The position numbers were made by a program, and so were the translations under genes. From positions 1,054,001 through 1,118,000 of the forward strand of contig CAWJPD010000003.1 of the NCBI GenBank assembly GCA_963844635.1: a stretch of 64,000 nucleotides of DNA, written 5' to 3'. This DNA comes from JAJPKK01 sp963844635 (GTDB taxonomy: Bacteria; Pseudomonadota; Alphaproteobacteria; Rhizobiales; Xanthobacteraceae). This document shows positions 18,465 through 26,574 of this stretch, piece by piece (position 1 is the first letter of the stretch; each line of letters opens with the position of its first letter). The notes below the pieces were generated by a model. That model was not told the origin of the DNA. It worked only from the letters and a program-made list of their open reading frames with translations, and ran no database searches.

Positions 18465-18494
18465 GCTCGCGCATCAGTTCGTGAGGAGAACCCG

Positions 18495-19313
18495 ATGGCC
18501 GTTGCCGGTGCGGACGTGAACGTTGCGATTGCGGCGCGCAACGCCAGCCGGCTGTTTCTCGACGGTGCGGTGGTCGCGTTTCGCCAGATGACGCTCGACA
18601 TCCGGCATCAAGAAAGCCTCTGCATTGTTGGACCCAGCGGTTGCGGCAAAACGACGTTTTTGCGCTGCCTTGCCGGCCTGATCGAGTTGAGCGGTGGCAC
18701 CCTGACGATCGCCGGCCGGCCTGTCGCCGGGCCGCCGCCCGGTGTCGCGATGGTGTTCCAGCATTTTGGCCTGCTGCCGTGGAAGACGGTTTACCAGAAC
18801 GCGGCGTTCGGGCTTGCCATGGCCGGAGCGCCGGCGGCGCATATCGCCGAACGGGTGCGTCACTATCTCGACCTCGTCGGCCTTGCCGGCTTCGAGGGTC
18901 ACTATCCCTACCAGCTTTCCGGCGGCATGCAGCAGCGCGTCGGCCTCGTGCGCGCGCTTGCAGTGAACCCCTCGATCCTGCTGATGGACGAGCCGTTCGC
19001 TGCACTCGATGCGCAGACCCGCGAAGTTCTGCAGGACGAATTGCTGCAACTGATGCAGCGGCCCGACGAGCGCAAGACGATGGTCTTCATCACCCATTCG
19101 ATCGACGAGGCGATCCTGCTCGGCGACCGCATCGCCGTGATGTCGGCGCGGCCGGGCCGGGTGAAGGAAATGCTCGATGTTCCGTTCGCGCGCCCGCGCG
19201 ATGTCGAGGCGGTGCGGGCCGATCCCGGTTTCGCCGAGCTGCGCGCCCATATCTGGCGACAGCTCCACACCGCGAAGCCACAGCCCGCCGTTGTCGCCCA
19301 CGAGGTGGCCTGA
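18495..19313 (+). CDS. ABC transporter ATPase, NitT/TauT (SsuB/TauB) type
   Basis: The protein is 272 aa with GAGGAGAA before the ATG at 18495. Walker A is GPSGCGKT, the Q-loop is in MVFQHFGLLPW, the signature LSGGMQQRVGLVRAL, Walker B LLMDEPFAALD, and the switch histidine in FITHSIDEAILLGDRI. The sequence is the nitrate/sulfonate/taurine class. It starts 30 bases after the TctC-type binding protein and ends 2 bases before the permease ATG, so the three are one operon. Confidence 0.92.
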   Translation: MAVAGADVNVAIAARNASRLFLDGAVVAFRQMTLDIRHQESLCIVGPSGCGKTTFLRCLAGLIELSGGTLTIAGRPVAGPPPGVAMVFQHFGLLPWKTVYQNAAFGLAMAGAPAAHIAERVRHYLDLVGLAGFEGHYPYQLSGGMQQRVGLVRALAVNPSILLMDEPFAALDAQTREVLQDELLQLMQRPDERKTMVFITHSIDEAILLGDRIAVMSARPGRVKEMLDVPFARPRDVEAVRADPGFAELRAHIWRQLHTAKPQPAVVAHEVA

Positions 19314-19315
19314 CC

Positions 19316-20168
19316 ATGTCGGTGGAAACGGAAGCGTCAGCCGTCGTCGACGGCATCAGCGAGGATCGCGAGCGCGCCCAGAAGGTGGCAGCCGCGCGCC
19401 GTCGCCGCCGCCAGCTCCAGGTGATCGCAATCCGGCTTGCCTCGCTCACGATCGTGCTGTCGGCCTGGCAGGTTTTCGGCGCGCGCATCGATCCGGTGCT
19501 GTTTACGACACCTGCCGCGATTGCCTCCGCGGCCGTCCGGATGATCGCGAGCGGCGAACTGTGGACCTATCTGTGGCCGAGCCTCATCGTGCTCGCGCTG
19601 GGGCTTTCCATAGCGGCGATCGTCGGCATTGCTGCCGGCCTGCTGCTGGCGCGGTTCTGGGTGCTCGACGTCGCGCTCGGCGTTTACATCACCTTCCTTT
19701 ATTCCACCCCGACGGTCGCGCTCGTGCCGCTCATCGTGCTGTGGGCCGGGTTCGAGACCACCGCCAAGGTCATCATTTTGTTCCTGTTTGCGTTCTTCCC
19801 GATGGTCATCAACACCTATCAAGGCGTCAAGAATGTCGATCCGCGAACTGATCGAGGTCGGGCGCGCCTTCCGCTGCAGCGAGAGTCAGCTGTGGATGAA
19901 CATCGTGCTGCCGGGAGCCTTGCCGTTCATCGTCACCGGCCTGCGCCTCGCGGTGGGCCGCGGGTTGATCGGCATGGTGTTGGCCGACCTCTACACCGCG
20001 ATTTCCGGGATCGGCTACCTGATCGTGCGCACCGCATCGACCTACCAGGTCGACAAAATGTTCGTCCCGATCGTCACGCTCGGGATTCTCGGCGTCACGC
20101 TCACCGCACTCTTGCGCGTGCTGGAGCTCAAGGTCGCCCCCTGGACGGCCTCCGGCCAGGCGGACTGA
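19316..20168 (+). pseudogene. ABC transporter permease, NitT/TauT type, frameshifted
   Basis: The start is the ATG at 19316, 2 bases after the ATPase stop. Six membrane segments are expected. The first frame runs through YSTPTVALVPLIVLWAGF to INTYQGVKNVD. It is lost near 19843, where one extra C in ATCCGCG breaks it; the next frame resumes RELIEVGRAFRCSESQLW, the EAA-type loop that docks on the ATPase, and runs to 20168. Restoring one base gives about 283 aa, a normal permease. A one-base consensus error is at least as likely as a true mutation, since everything else is conserved. Confidence 0.82.
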
Positions 20169-20490
20169 AGAACCTGCCCCCCGCGCGGTCACGTGGCCGT
20201 TCGCTCCCTTTCTCTGAGGATTTCAATAGGTTGTGGTGGCGAAAGTCATGGTCGGCCGCAGCCGATATTCCAATAAGCTATGTCGCGATAGAAAAATAGC
20301 ACTACCGGCCCATTGGGAATCATCAATATTTGGCGGGACGGGGCAATGGAGCCGGATACTAAAGCAGGCTGTGACTGACCGGGGGCGACTGAGGGGCTGC
20401 CCAAGCTCCATCGGTACATGGCGACATTCATTGTGTCGTGAAGCAAATCGACGACGATAGTTGCCGGGGATAATCGGGCGGGGGGAAGCG
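20169..20490. other. Intergenic region between ABC operon and outer-membrane protein gene
   Basis: About 320 bases, more A/T-rich than its surroundings (20225-20345), suggesting promoter sequence for the rightward outer-membrane protein gene. No gene or repeat copy recognised. Confidence 0.4.
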
Positions 20491-21235
20491 GTGCGAAAAA
20501 TCGCAATTCCAGGATTGGTGGCGCTCGGTACACAGATGCTGCCATTCGCGGCGCACGCGGCCGATATGTCGGTCTATCAAAAGGCCGCCGTTCCGCCGTC
20601 CTCCCCTGGCTGGTCGGGATTATACGCCGGCGGCAACGTCGGCGACATCGGCGGCAGTGGCACCGTCAGCGACAGCTTGTTTGGTCTCAGCACGGAGCTC
20701 GATCCATAACGAATTGATTGGTGGTGGTCAGGCCGGGTTCAATTTGCAATACGGCTTCTTCGTGTTTGGTATGGAAGGGGATATTGACCTCGCCGACTCC
20801 AACTCCACTGGTCCCGCGGTCGCAACGCGGATCGGAACCATTCAGGAAAGGACCAACCTCGACTCGGTAGCGACGCTGGCCGCTCGGTTCGGCGTGGCAT
20901 ACGGCCCCTTGTTGTTTTATGGCAAGGTGGGTGGAGGCTGGGTCGAGAGCAGCGCAACTATCACCCATGTAACTGCCGTTCTAAGCAATACAAGCTTGGT
21001 CAGCGCGTCCAACACGAGCAGCGGAGGAATGGGAGGTGTTGGCGTCGAATGGGCATTCTATCCAAATTGGTCGGCAAAGTTCGAGTATGACTGGCTTCAC
21101 GTTCCGAGCTGGACGCTTGCAGGTAGTTCGGTCTTCCCCAATGACACCTTTACGGTGAGCCGCAACATTCAGATGGTCAAGGCTGGCTTCAACTACAGAT
21201 TCAACTGGTTCGGGTGGGGGTATGCCAGTTATTGA
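20491..21235 (+). pseudogene. Outer-membrane beta-barrel protein (Omp25/31-like), frameshifted
   Basis: The likely start is the GTG at 20491 behind GGGGGAAG. The signal peptide ends AAHAAD, followed by PGWSGLYAGGNVG, the typical opening of small rhizobial outer-membrane proteins. The frame is lost near 20690. The next frame continues NELIGGGQAGFNLQYG, FGMEGDIDLADS and GVEWAFYPNWSAKFEYDWL to a C-terminal aromatic strand ending YASY. About 248 aa when repaired. It is an eight-stranded barrel in the outer membrane. Composition is less GC-rich than neighbouring genes. Confidence 0.8.
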
Positions 21236-21280
21236 TGAAGGTCATCTGGTCATCGTTTGACCTTGGCTGCTGCTCTCATT

Positions 21281-21380
21281 GGAGCGGGATGCGTTCAGCT
21301 TGATCGCTTTCCGCCGGCCTCGTTCGATTTTGCACATGATCCTGTCCGAAAGGTCTGCAACTTTTTGGGATCATGCGCTG
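21281..21380. repeat. Mosaic intergenic repeat (family 1), short copy of a tandem pair
   Basis: GGAGCGGGATGCGTTCAGC start and the TGTCCGAAAGGTCTGCAACT hairpin, ending ATCATGCGCT. It directly abuts a second, full copy in the same orientation. Confidence 0.8.
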
Positions 21381-21529
21381 GAGCGGGATGCGTTCAGGTT
21401 GAATCGCCTCCCGCTCGATGATCATTTGCTCTGCGCATCCGTCGCGGACTGCGCTCGACGACGGATGCGCGGTGATTTTGCGCATGATCTCGTCCGAAAA
21501 GTCTGCAACTTTACGGGATCATGCGCTAG
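21381..21529. repeat. Mosaic intergenic repeat (family 1), full copy of a tandem pair
   Basis: All three modules are present, ending ATCATGCGCTAG. The terminal CTA at 21526-21528 forms the TAG stop of the leftward membrane-protein gene. Confidence 0.85.
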
Positions 21530-21864
21530 CGTGGCCGAACTGGCTGTCGCCCTAGCTGGGACTTCGGTCGCTCCGATCTCAGCCGGACGGCCTTTCGAAA
21601 GAACGAAATCCAGTACAGCAAGAGCAGCACAGGCGCCCCCACGTCATAAACGACGTCGAGTGCAGGTACAGCTTCGATCGGAATTGCGAACAGCGCGGCG
21701 ACTACGGTCGCCCCGAGGCGAAAAGAGAGCGCCGTCAGCAGCCGTTTCACCGGGTTTTGCGCCGGCAACTTGATCGCGATGATCGCCACTACGACCAGCA
21801 GCACGGCGAGCGCGCCGACGACGATCAGCAGGTCGCGAACGATCTCGCCGAGTGTCGACAGCAC
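21526..21864 (-). CDS. Small membrane protein, unknown function
   Basis: The protein is 112 aa from the GTG at 21864 (AAGGGA upstream). One strong N-terminal helix (LLIVVGALAVLLVVVAIIAI), an amphipathic middle (NPVKRLLTALSFRLG) and two further hydrophobic stretches suggest three membrane segments. The last residues are basic. The stop codon lies in the end of a family-1 repeat. It is in the same direction as the serine-hydrolase-like gene upstream (starting at 22868), about 230 bases apart. No family recognised. Confidence 0.55.
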   Translation of the reverse strand: MLSTLGEIVRDLLIVVGALAVLLVVVAIIAIKLPAQNPVKRLLTALSFRLGATVVAALFAIPIEAVPALDVVYDVGAPVLLLLYWISFFRKAVRLRSERPKSQLGRQPVRPR

Positions 21865-22094
21865 GTCGGCCGTCCCTTTGTTGGTGGCTGCCGCGACACC
21901 AACAGCGACCGGCAGCTTATGTTCCGGGTCAGCCCCGGCACCAGTTTTGCTGCCGCCGCGGGGGCCGCTTGCGTCGTTGGGGGCGAAGAGATGGGCAACG
22001 ACCAGGCCGGCCGAGGGCGGCTGCCTTTCGCCTCAGATCTTCAGCCCCGGAGGGACAACGACGGTGTCGCCGAAGCCCCAGCACTCCATGCAGG

Positions 22095-22868
22095 TCAGGT
22101 CCTTGTTGGGAGCTCGCGTCGCAGCCCGGAAACCGACCTTGGAGTCGGGGCGGGGACGGGGCCGCCGGCGCCCGGAATGCCGTCGCTGAGCTGAGCCACC
22201 CTGATCGTTTTCGGTTCGCCGGCTTTGGCAATGACGGTCGGCGCTCCGCGAGGGCCTGCTTCGACGAGGGTTTTCAGTTCGCCGAGGACCCCGGTGACGA
22301 CCCGCTGATCGACATCCATCCACAGATGGGACCGGTCGATATAGTTCGTCTCGTCGAAACCGTCCTTGACCCCGGCATTCGAGAGGAAGTCCGGCCCGTA
22401 CCACAGTACGGCGCGCTTGGTGTTTTGCTTCTTGATCTGGTGATTCGCCCCAAGCGAGGACTCCGCCATCGCGAGCAGCAGGTCCACCTCGATGTGCCTT
22501 TGCAGGTACGTGATCGTGGTGTTGCCGAGCGAATACCCGACCAGCGCGATCTTGTAGCCTTCCTCTTTCTTGCGGGCGATCTTCTTCCAGGCGACGCCTA
22601 CATCGGAGTAGCCGAAAACATCGGTCTCCACTCCGAGTTCGCGGGCCTGCGCAGCGAGATAAGGCATCCCCCACGAAAACATGTAGCCGCCTTGGCCGAG
22701 AAAGAAGGCGGCATAGGTCTTGGCCGCAGCGGCTTTGTCGGGCGAGGGTTTGTCCCACGTCGCCACCGCTACCGCGGGGGCTTCCGCTGGGGATGTCACG
22801 AGGACGCTGCCCATGGCCAGCATGCCGAGCATCGCCCGCCTGCGATCGATACGCAAAGAGTGGTTCAC
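22095..22868 (-). CDS. Secreted alpha/beta-hydrolase-like protein, unknown function
   Basis: The protein is 257 aa from the ATG at 22868. The N-terminus has a twin-arginine-like RRRAMLG run and a hydrophobic stretch, ending PAEAPA. A nucleophile-elbow-like GYSLGNTT sits near residue 115, following KIALV, as in alpha/beta hydrolases; the acid and histidine of a triad cannot be assigned with confidence. The last third changes frame plausibility: in another frame the C-terminus would read NKDLTCMECWGFGDTVVVPP and stop at 22033, so a frameshift near 22160 is possible. Enzymatic role is inferred only. Confidence 0.5.
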   Translation of the reverse strand: MNHSLRIDRRRAMLGMLAMGSVLVTSPAEAPAVAVATWDKPSPDKAAAAKTYAAFFLGQGGYMFSWGMPYLAAQARELGVETDVFGYSDVGVAWKKIARKKEEGYKIALVGYSLGNTTITYLQRHIEVDLLLAMAESSLGANHQIKKQNTKRAVLWYGPDFLSNAGVKDGFDETNYIDRSHLWMDVDQRVVTGVLGELKTLVEAGPRGAPTVIAKAGEPKTIRVAQLSDGIPGAGGPVPAPTPRSVSGLRRELPTRT

Positions 22869-23091
22869 GCGACGCTACTCCCCGCCCTTGACCCTACGCT
22901 CACATCGTCGAACATGGCGGCGGCACCAAGGCACAGGGGTGTCTTCGGCGCGCCAATTTCTTGAGCAAGTTCAGTCCGCAGCCTCCTGAAAAGCTGAGCG
23001 CTGGACCTCCAAATTGCCCAGTCTCGCTTTATCAAAAGATTGGTTAGCAACGCGTAAATCGAGAGCCGCTGCCGCGCCAATCCGGGCGTTT

Positions 23092-23190
23092 AGGGTACCG
23101 GCGAAAATAACTCCATCGGTCGCAGGGCTGCTGGCCCTATCAGCCTGCCGATTTCCGCCGAGCGTCGGAGCAGTTATTTTCGCGGGAGGC
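23092..23190. repeat. MITE-like inverted-repeat element (family 2)
   Basis: About 100 bp with terminal inverted repeats, left CCGGCGAAAATAACT and right AGTTATTTTCGCGGG, and a shared inner CCGATTT-CCGCCGAGCG segment. A second copy lies at 31223-31332 and a half copy at 47890-47945. Confidence 0.7.
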
Positions 23191-23264
23191 CTTATGGCGA
23201 CGCATTGCCGAAGCGCAGTCAGTGGGAGCCGGTACTCTCGACCGTCGCGCCCGCACATACGGCT

Positions 23265-24062
23265 TCAAGGCTGCGTCGTGCCATCGGGCATCGTGGTGTT
23301 ACGAAACGTGACGCCGTCGAGTTTCGCATCATAGAGATTGGCTTGACGAAGATTGGCGTCGGCGAGATCGGCGCCGGTGAGATCGGCGCCGCGCAGGTCG
23401 GCATGCAGCGCGTCGGCTTCGCGCAGGTTGGCTCCGACGAGGATGGCCCCGCTCAGCTCCGCACCCATCAGCCGTGTGTCCGCGAGTATCGCACCGTCGA
23501 GCCGGGCGTCACGCAGCATGGCCTGATCAAGCGCGGCGCCATCGAGATCGGCGCCGGATAGGCGAGCTTCATCGAAGCGGGTTTTCCGCAGGTCGGCGTT
23601 GCGCAGAACGGCGCCGCTAAGATCGGCCCGCAAGAGCCTTGCCGTTCCCATCAGTGCCTCGGTGAGGTCGGCGCGCACAAGCGATGCGGCGTCGAGGATG
23701 GCGCCGTACAGGAGCGCTTCGCGAAGATTCGCACCGGCGAGGTCGGCGCGGCCGAGATTGGCCTTGTTCAAATTGGCGCCTGCAAGGTCTGCACCGGCGA
23801 GCCGCGCGCCGGCGAGGCGGGCATCATGAAAATTTGCCTGCCGGAGATTGGCGCCGGCGAGGTTTGCTCCGGTGAGGTCGCGCCGCTTGAAATTGACGCC
23901 GGAAAGGTCGCAGCCGGGGCATTGCTTGGTAATGCCGGCGATGAAGTCTTCTTTCTGACCCGCCTGCGCCGGGCAGGTCCCAGAAATGGCAAAGGCGATT
24001 GCCACCACGATTGCCGGCGCGCCGCCAAAGCCAGCAATGGTTCGAAGCCAGCGAAAGGGCAT
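23265..24062 (-). CDS. Exported pentapeptide-repeat protein
   Basis: The protein is 265 aa from the ATG at 24062, chosen because a clean signal peptide (..GTCPAQAG) follows; an upstream in-frame ATG at 24167 would add 35 residues. After a CPGCDLSGVNF segment, nearly 200 residues consist of A(D/N)LxG-type pentapeptides, which fold as a right-handed square beta-helix. The CxxC just before the helix is a common cap in this exported subgroup. Binding partner unknown; cytoplasmic relatives mimic DNA, but this one should be periplasmic. No operon partner is evident. The repeated codons give strong GGCGCC/GCCGGC periodicity in the DNA. Confidence 0.85.
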   Translation of the reverse strand: MPFRWLRTIAGFGGAPAIVVAIAFAISGTCPAQAGQKEDFIAGITKQCPGCDLSGVNFKRRDLTGANLAGANLRQANFHDARLAGARLAGADLAGANLNKANLGRADLAGANLREALLYGAILDAASLVRADLTEALMGTARLLRADLSGAVLRNADLRKTRFDEARLSGADLDGAALDQAMLRDARLDGAILADTRLMGAELSGAILVGANLREADALHADLRGADLTGADLADANLRQANLYDAKLDGVTFRNTTMPDGTTQP

Positions 24063-24323
24063 GCCCTTGTTCAGCGCCGGATCTGGCCGGACGAGGCTGC
24101 GCCCGCGCAGACCCGACCACACGTCGTCGAAGCCGAGAATGTCGCTTACCAATGCGGAACGGGTCATGTCGCACCAACATAACGGGTTTCGGGCGGCGCG
24201 GCGAGACGGCTCGCCTGCCTGCTGACGCGCCCGTTTCTACCGTTGCATCCGAGCGCCTCATGGTGTCTGACACCGCACACGATCACCCAAGGTGAGACCC
24301 CGCAGCGATTGAGCACGGAGACG

Positions 24324-24725
24324 ATGATGCGCATGAAACCCTCCCTCACCTCGGCGGACGTCAAGCGAATGATGTCGGCCTCGCTCGCCGAAGCGGAGAA
24401 GAACAAATGGCAGGTTACGGTTGCCATCGTCGATGACGGCGGTTTCATGCTGGCACTCGATCGCATGGATGGGGCTGCGGTCACGACCGCCGAGGTCGCG
24501 GTCGGCAAGGCCCGCACCGCCGCCCTGACCCGTCGGCCCAGCAAGTTCTTCGAGGACCGGGTGAAGGACCGGCCGGGATTTCTCAGTTTTCCCGCCGGCC
24601 TCTTCATCCAGGGCGCGCTGCCGATCCTGCACCAGGACGAATGCGTCGGCGCGATCGGCGTCTCCGGCGTCCAGTCGTTCGAGGACGAGCAGATTGCCCG
24701 CGCCGGCATCTCTGGACTGGGCTAG
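24324..24725 (+). CDS. GlcG/HbpS-family protein
   Basis: The protein is 133 aa from the ATG at 24324 (CGGAGA upstream). It matches the GlcG/HbpS (DUF336) fold: ADVKRMMSASLAEAEKNKW, VTVAIVDDGGFMLALDRMDG, then AVGKARTAAL, and the glycine-rich GAIGVSGVQSFEDEQIARAG. Family members include haem-degrading HbpS and small adducts of glycolate or propanediol pathways. There is no signal peptide, so it is cytoplasmic. A MetE-like methyltransferase starts 70 bases downstream on the same strand. Another, exported member lies at 56210-56888. Confidence 0.85.
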   Translation: MMRMKPSLTSADVKRMMSASLAEAEKNKWQVTVAIVDDGGFMLALDRMDGAAVTTAEVAVGKARTAALTRRPSKFFEDRVKDRPGFLSFPAGLFIQGALPILHQDECVGAIGVSGVQSFEDEQIARAGISGLG

Positions 24726-24795
24726 CTGTGCGGCCGGTGCCCCGTCAGGGGGCCGGCGAAACCGGATGAAAAATGTTAGTCTTGGAACTTGAGCC

Positions 24796-25932
24796 ATGCC
24801 CGGATCAACGTCCAGCCCACCCTATCGCGCCGAGCACATCGGCAGCTTCCTGCGCCCCCCCGAACTGCTCGATGCGCGCGAAGCCTGCGCCGCGGGCAAG
24901 ATGTCCGTCGCCGCCTTGCGCCAGACGGAAGACGCCGCGATCGCGGCGTTTGTCCAGCTTCAGGAACAGCTTGGCTTCGGCGTCGTCACGGACGGCGAGT
25001 TCCGGCGCGGCACCTATACCGCCAATTTCACGACCTCCGGCCTCACCGGAATCGATGCCGAGCACGTCGGCGAGGGAGAGTGGTCGTACCGCGACGCCTC
25101 CGGTCACCGCCTGCGCGGTCGCCTGCCAGCGGTGCGCGGGCGCATTCGCCGCGATCGATCCGGCAATGCCGCGGATTTCGCCTTCTTGAGATCGGCGGCG
25201 ACGACGGCGACACCGAAAATGACGATGCCGGGACCGTGCTACATCCACTTTCGCGCCGGTCGAGCGCGCATCAGTCGGGAGGTCTATCCCGATCTTGCTT
25301 TGTTCTGGTCCGACCTCATCGACGCTTATCGCGGCGAACTGCAATCGCTTGCCGACGCCGGCTGCCGCTATCTTCAGTTCGACGAGACCTCGATCGCCAA
25401 GCTTGGCGACCCCGCGATCCGGGCCGCACTCGCCGCGCGCGGCGACGACTGGGATACCCTGCTGGATACTTATATCGATGTCATCAATGACGTCGTGGCG
25501 GGGGCACCGGGAGACCTGCGCATCGGTATGCACCTTTGTCGGGGGAACCGGATGGGCCACTGGCAGGCCGAAGGCGGCTATGACCTTGTCGCCGAGCGGT
25601 TGTTTCGCCGAGTCAACGTCGATTTCTTCTTTTTGGAGTATGATTCCGCGCGCGCCGGCAGCTTCGAGCCGCTGGCACTGGTGCCTGAGCACAAAAGGGT
25701 CGTGCTCGGCCTTATTTCCACCAAAACGGCGGAGCTGGAGGATCAGGAGGCGCTGTGTGCGCGAATTCGCGCCTGCGCCCGGTACATCGATCTCGACCGG
25801 CTGGCCGTCAGCCCGCAATGTGGCTTCTCAAGTTCGGACAGGTCGAACAAGATCATGAGCCGTGAGCAAGGCATCGAAAAGCTCAGATGCGTGGTCGGGG
25901 TGGCCCGGCGAACGTGGCCGGGGCAGGCATGA
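24796..25932 (+). CDS. MetE C-terminal-like methyltransferase (YxjG/YxjH type)
   Basis: The protein is 378 aa, the size of stand-alone cobalamin-independent methionine-synthase-like proteins. YRAEHIGSFLRPPELL at the N-terminus is family-typical. The zinc site is expected from His/Cys in GMHLCRGN, a Glu in the FFLEYD region, and Cys in SPQCGFSS near the C-terminus. Such enzymes transfer a methyl group to homocysteine or a related thiol; the donor for this class is often not folate and cannot be assigned here. It sits downstream of the GlcG-like gene. Confidence 0.85.
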   Translation: MPGSTSSPPYRAEHIGSFLRPPELLDAREACAAGKMSVAALRQTEDAAIAAFVQLQEQLGFGVVTDGEFRRGTYTANFTTSGLTGIDAEHVGEGEWSYRDASGHRLRGRLPAVRGRIRRDRSGNAADFAFLRSAATTATPKMTMPGPCYIHFRAGRARISREVYPDLALFWSDLIDAYRGELQSLADAGCRYLQFDETSIAKLGDPAIRAALAARGDDWDTLLDTYIDVINDVVAGAPGDLRIGMHLCRGNRMGHWQAEGGYDLVAERLFRRVNVDFFFLEYDSARAGSFEPLALVPEHKRVVLGLISTKTAELEDQEALCARIRACARYIDLDRLAVSPQCGFSSSDRSNKIMSREQGIEKLRCVVGVARRTWPGQA

Positions 25933-25942
25933 GGCCAAAGTA

Positions 25943-26088
25943 TAGCGCATGATCCCGTAAAGTTGCAGACTTTTCGGACAAGATCATGCGCGAAATCAAC
26001 CCGCATCCGTCGTCGAGCGCAGTCCGCGACGGGTGCGCAGAACATGATCGAGCGGGAAGCGTTTCAAACTGAACGCATCCCGATCTAG
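25943..26088. repeat. Mosaic intergenic repeat (family 1), full copy
   Basis: Runs from TAGCGCATGATCCCG to CGCATCCCGATCTAG with all three modules, starting 11 bases after the methyltransferase stop. Confidence 0.85.
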
Positions 26089-26574
26089 ACATTGCCGCCG
26101 CCGGGCGGACCCCGACAGGCGGGACGGCGCCAGTCGCAGGGTGCGGCTGCTGCGCGCCGGCCGGTTCCGTCCAGGCCTGCGCATTTCGCAGGAAAACTAT
26201 GCCTGTACATGGCAGTATTTTTAATTTGACCTGCTGGCTTAATCCCTTAACTATGCCGCGGGATCGAGTGGCCGAGGAAATTCTGGACGAGCTCCAAGCA
26301 AGCTGCCAAGAGGCTGCGATAGCTTCAAAATTCAATCCACCCGCCCCGACTTGTAAACAGTCCGAGGTGGTCATGAAGGCCTTCGAATTCGTTCTGGGTT
26401 GCGGCGGGAGCAGGCAGTTGATGTGCGTCACTCGTATCTGGGCGTTCGCATTAGTGTCTCTGCAAGTCAGATTCCGGGCATCGGAATCCCGCGCCGGCCC
26501 AACTCCTCGGTGTAACTCTTTGGGTGGGGCCGCGTCAAATCGGTTTTCGTCGCCAATAGGTCTGGGGGTACAGG
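26089..26574. other. Intergenic region upstream of the L,D-transpeptidase
   Basis: About 490 bases. An A/T-rich section at 26200-26260 could carry a promoter. Open frames here show no family features or ribosome sites. Confidence 0.4.

Noticed and set aside
18641..19300. Long frame across the ABC ATPase
   Set aside because: Only its last part (from 19316) is real, as the permease; the rest is out of frame with the ATPase motifs.
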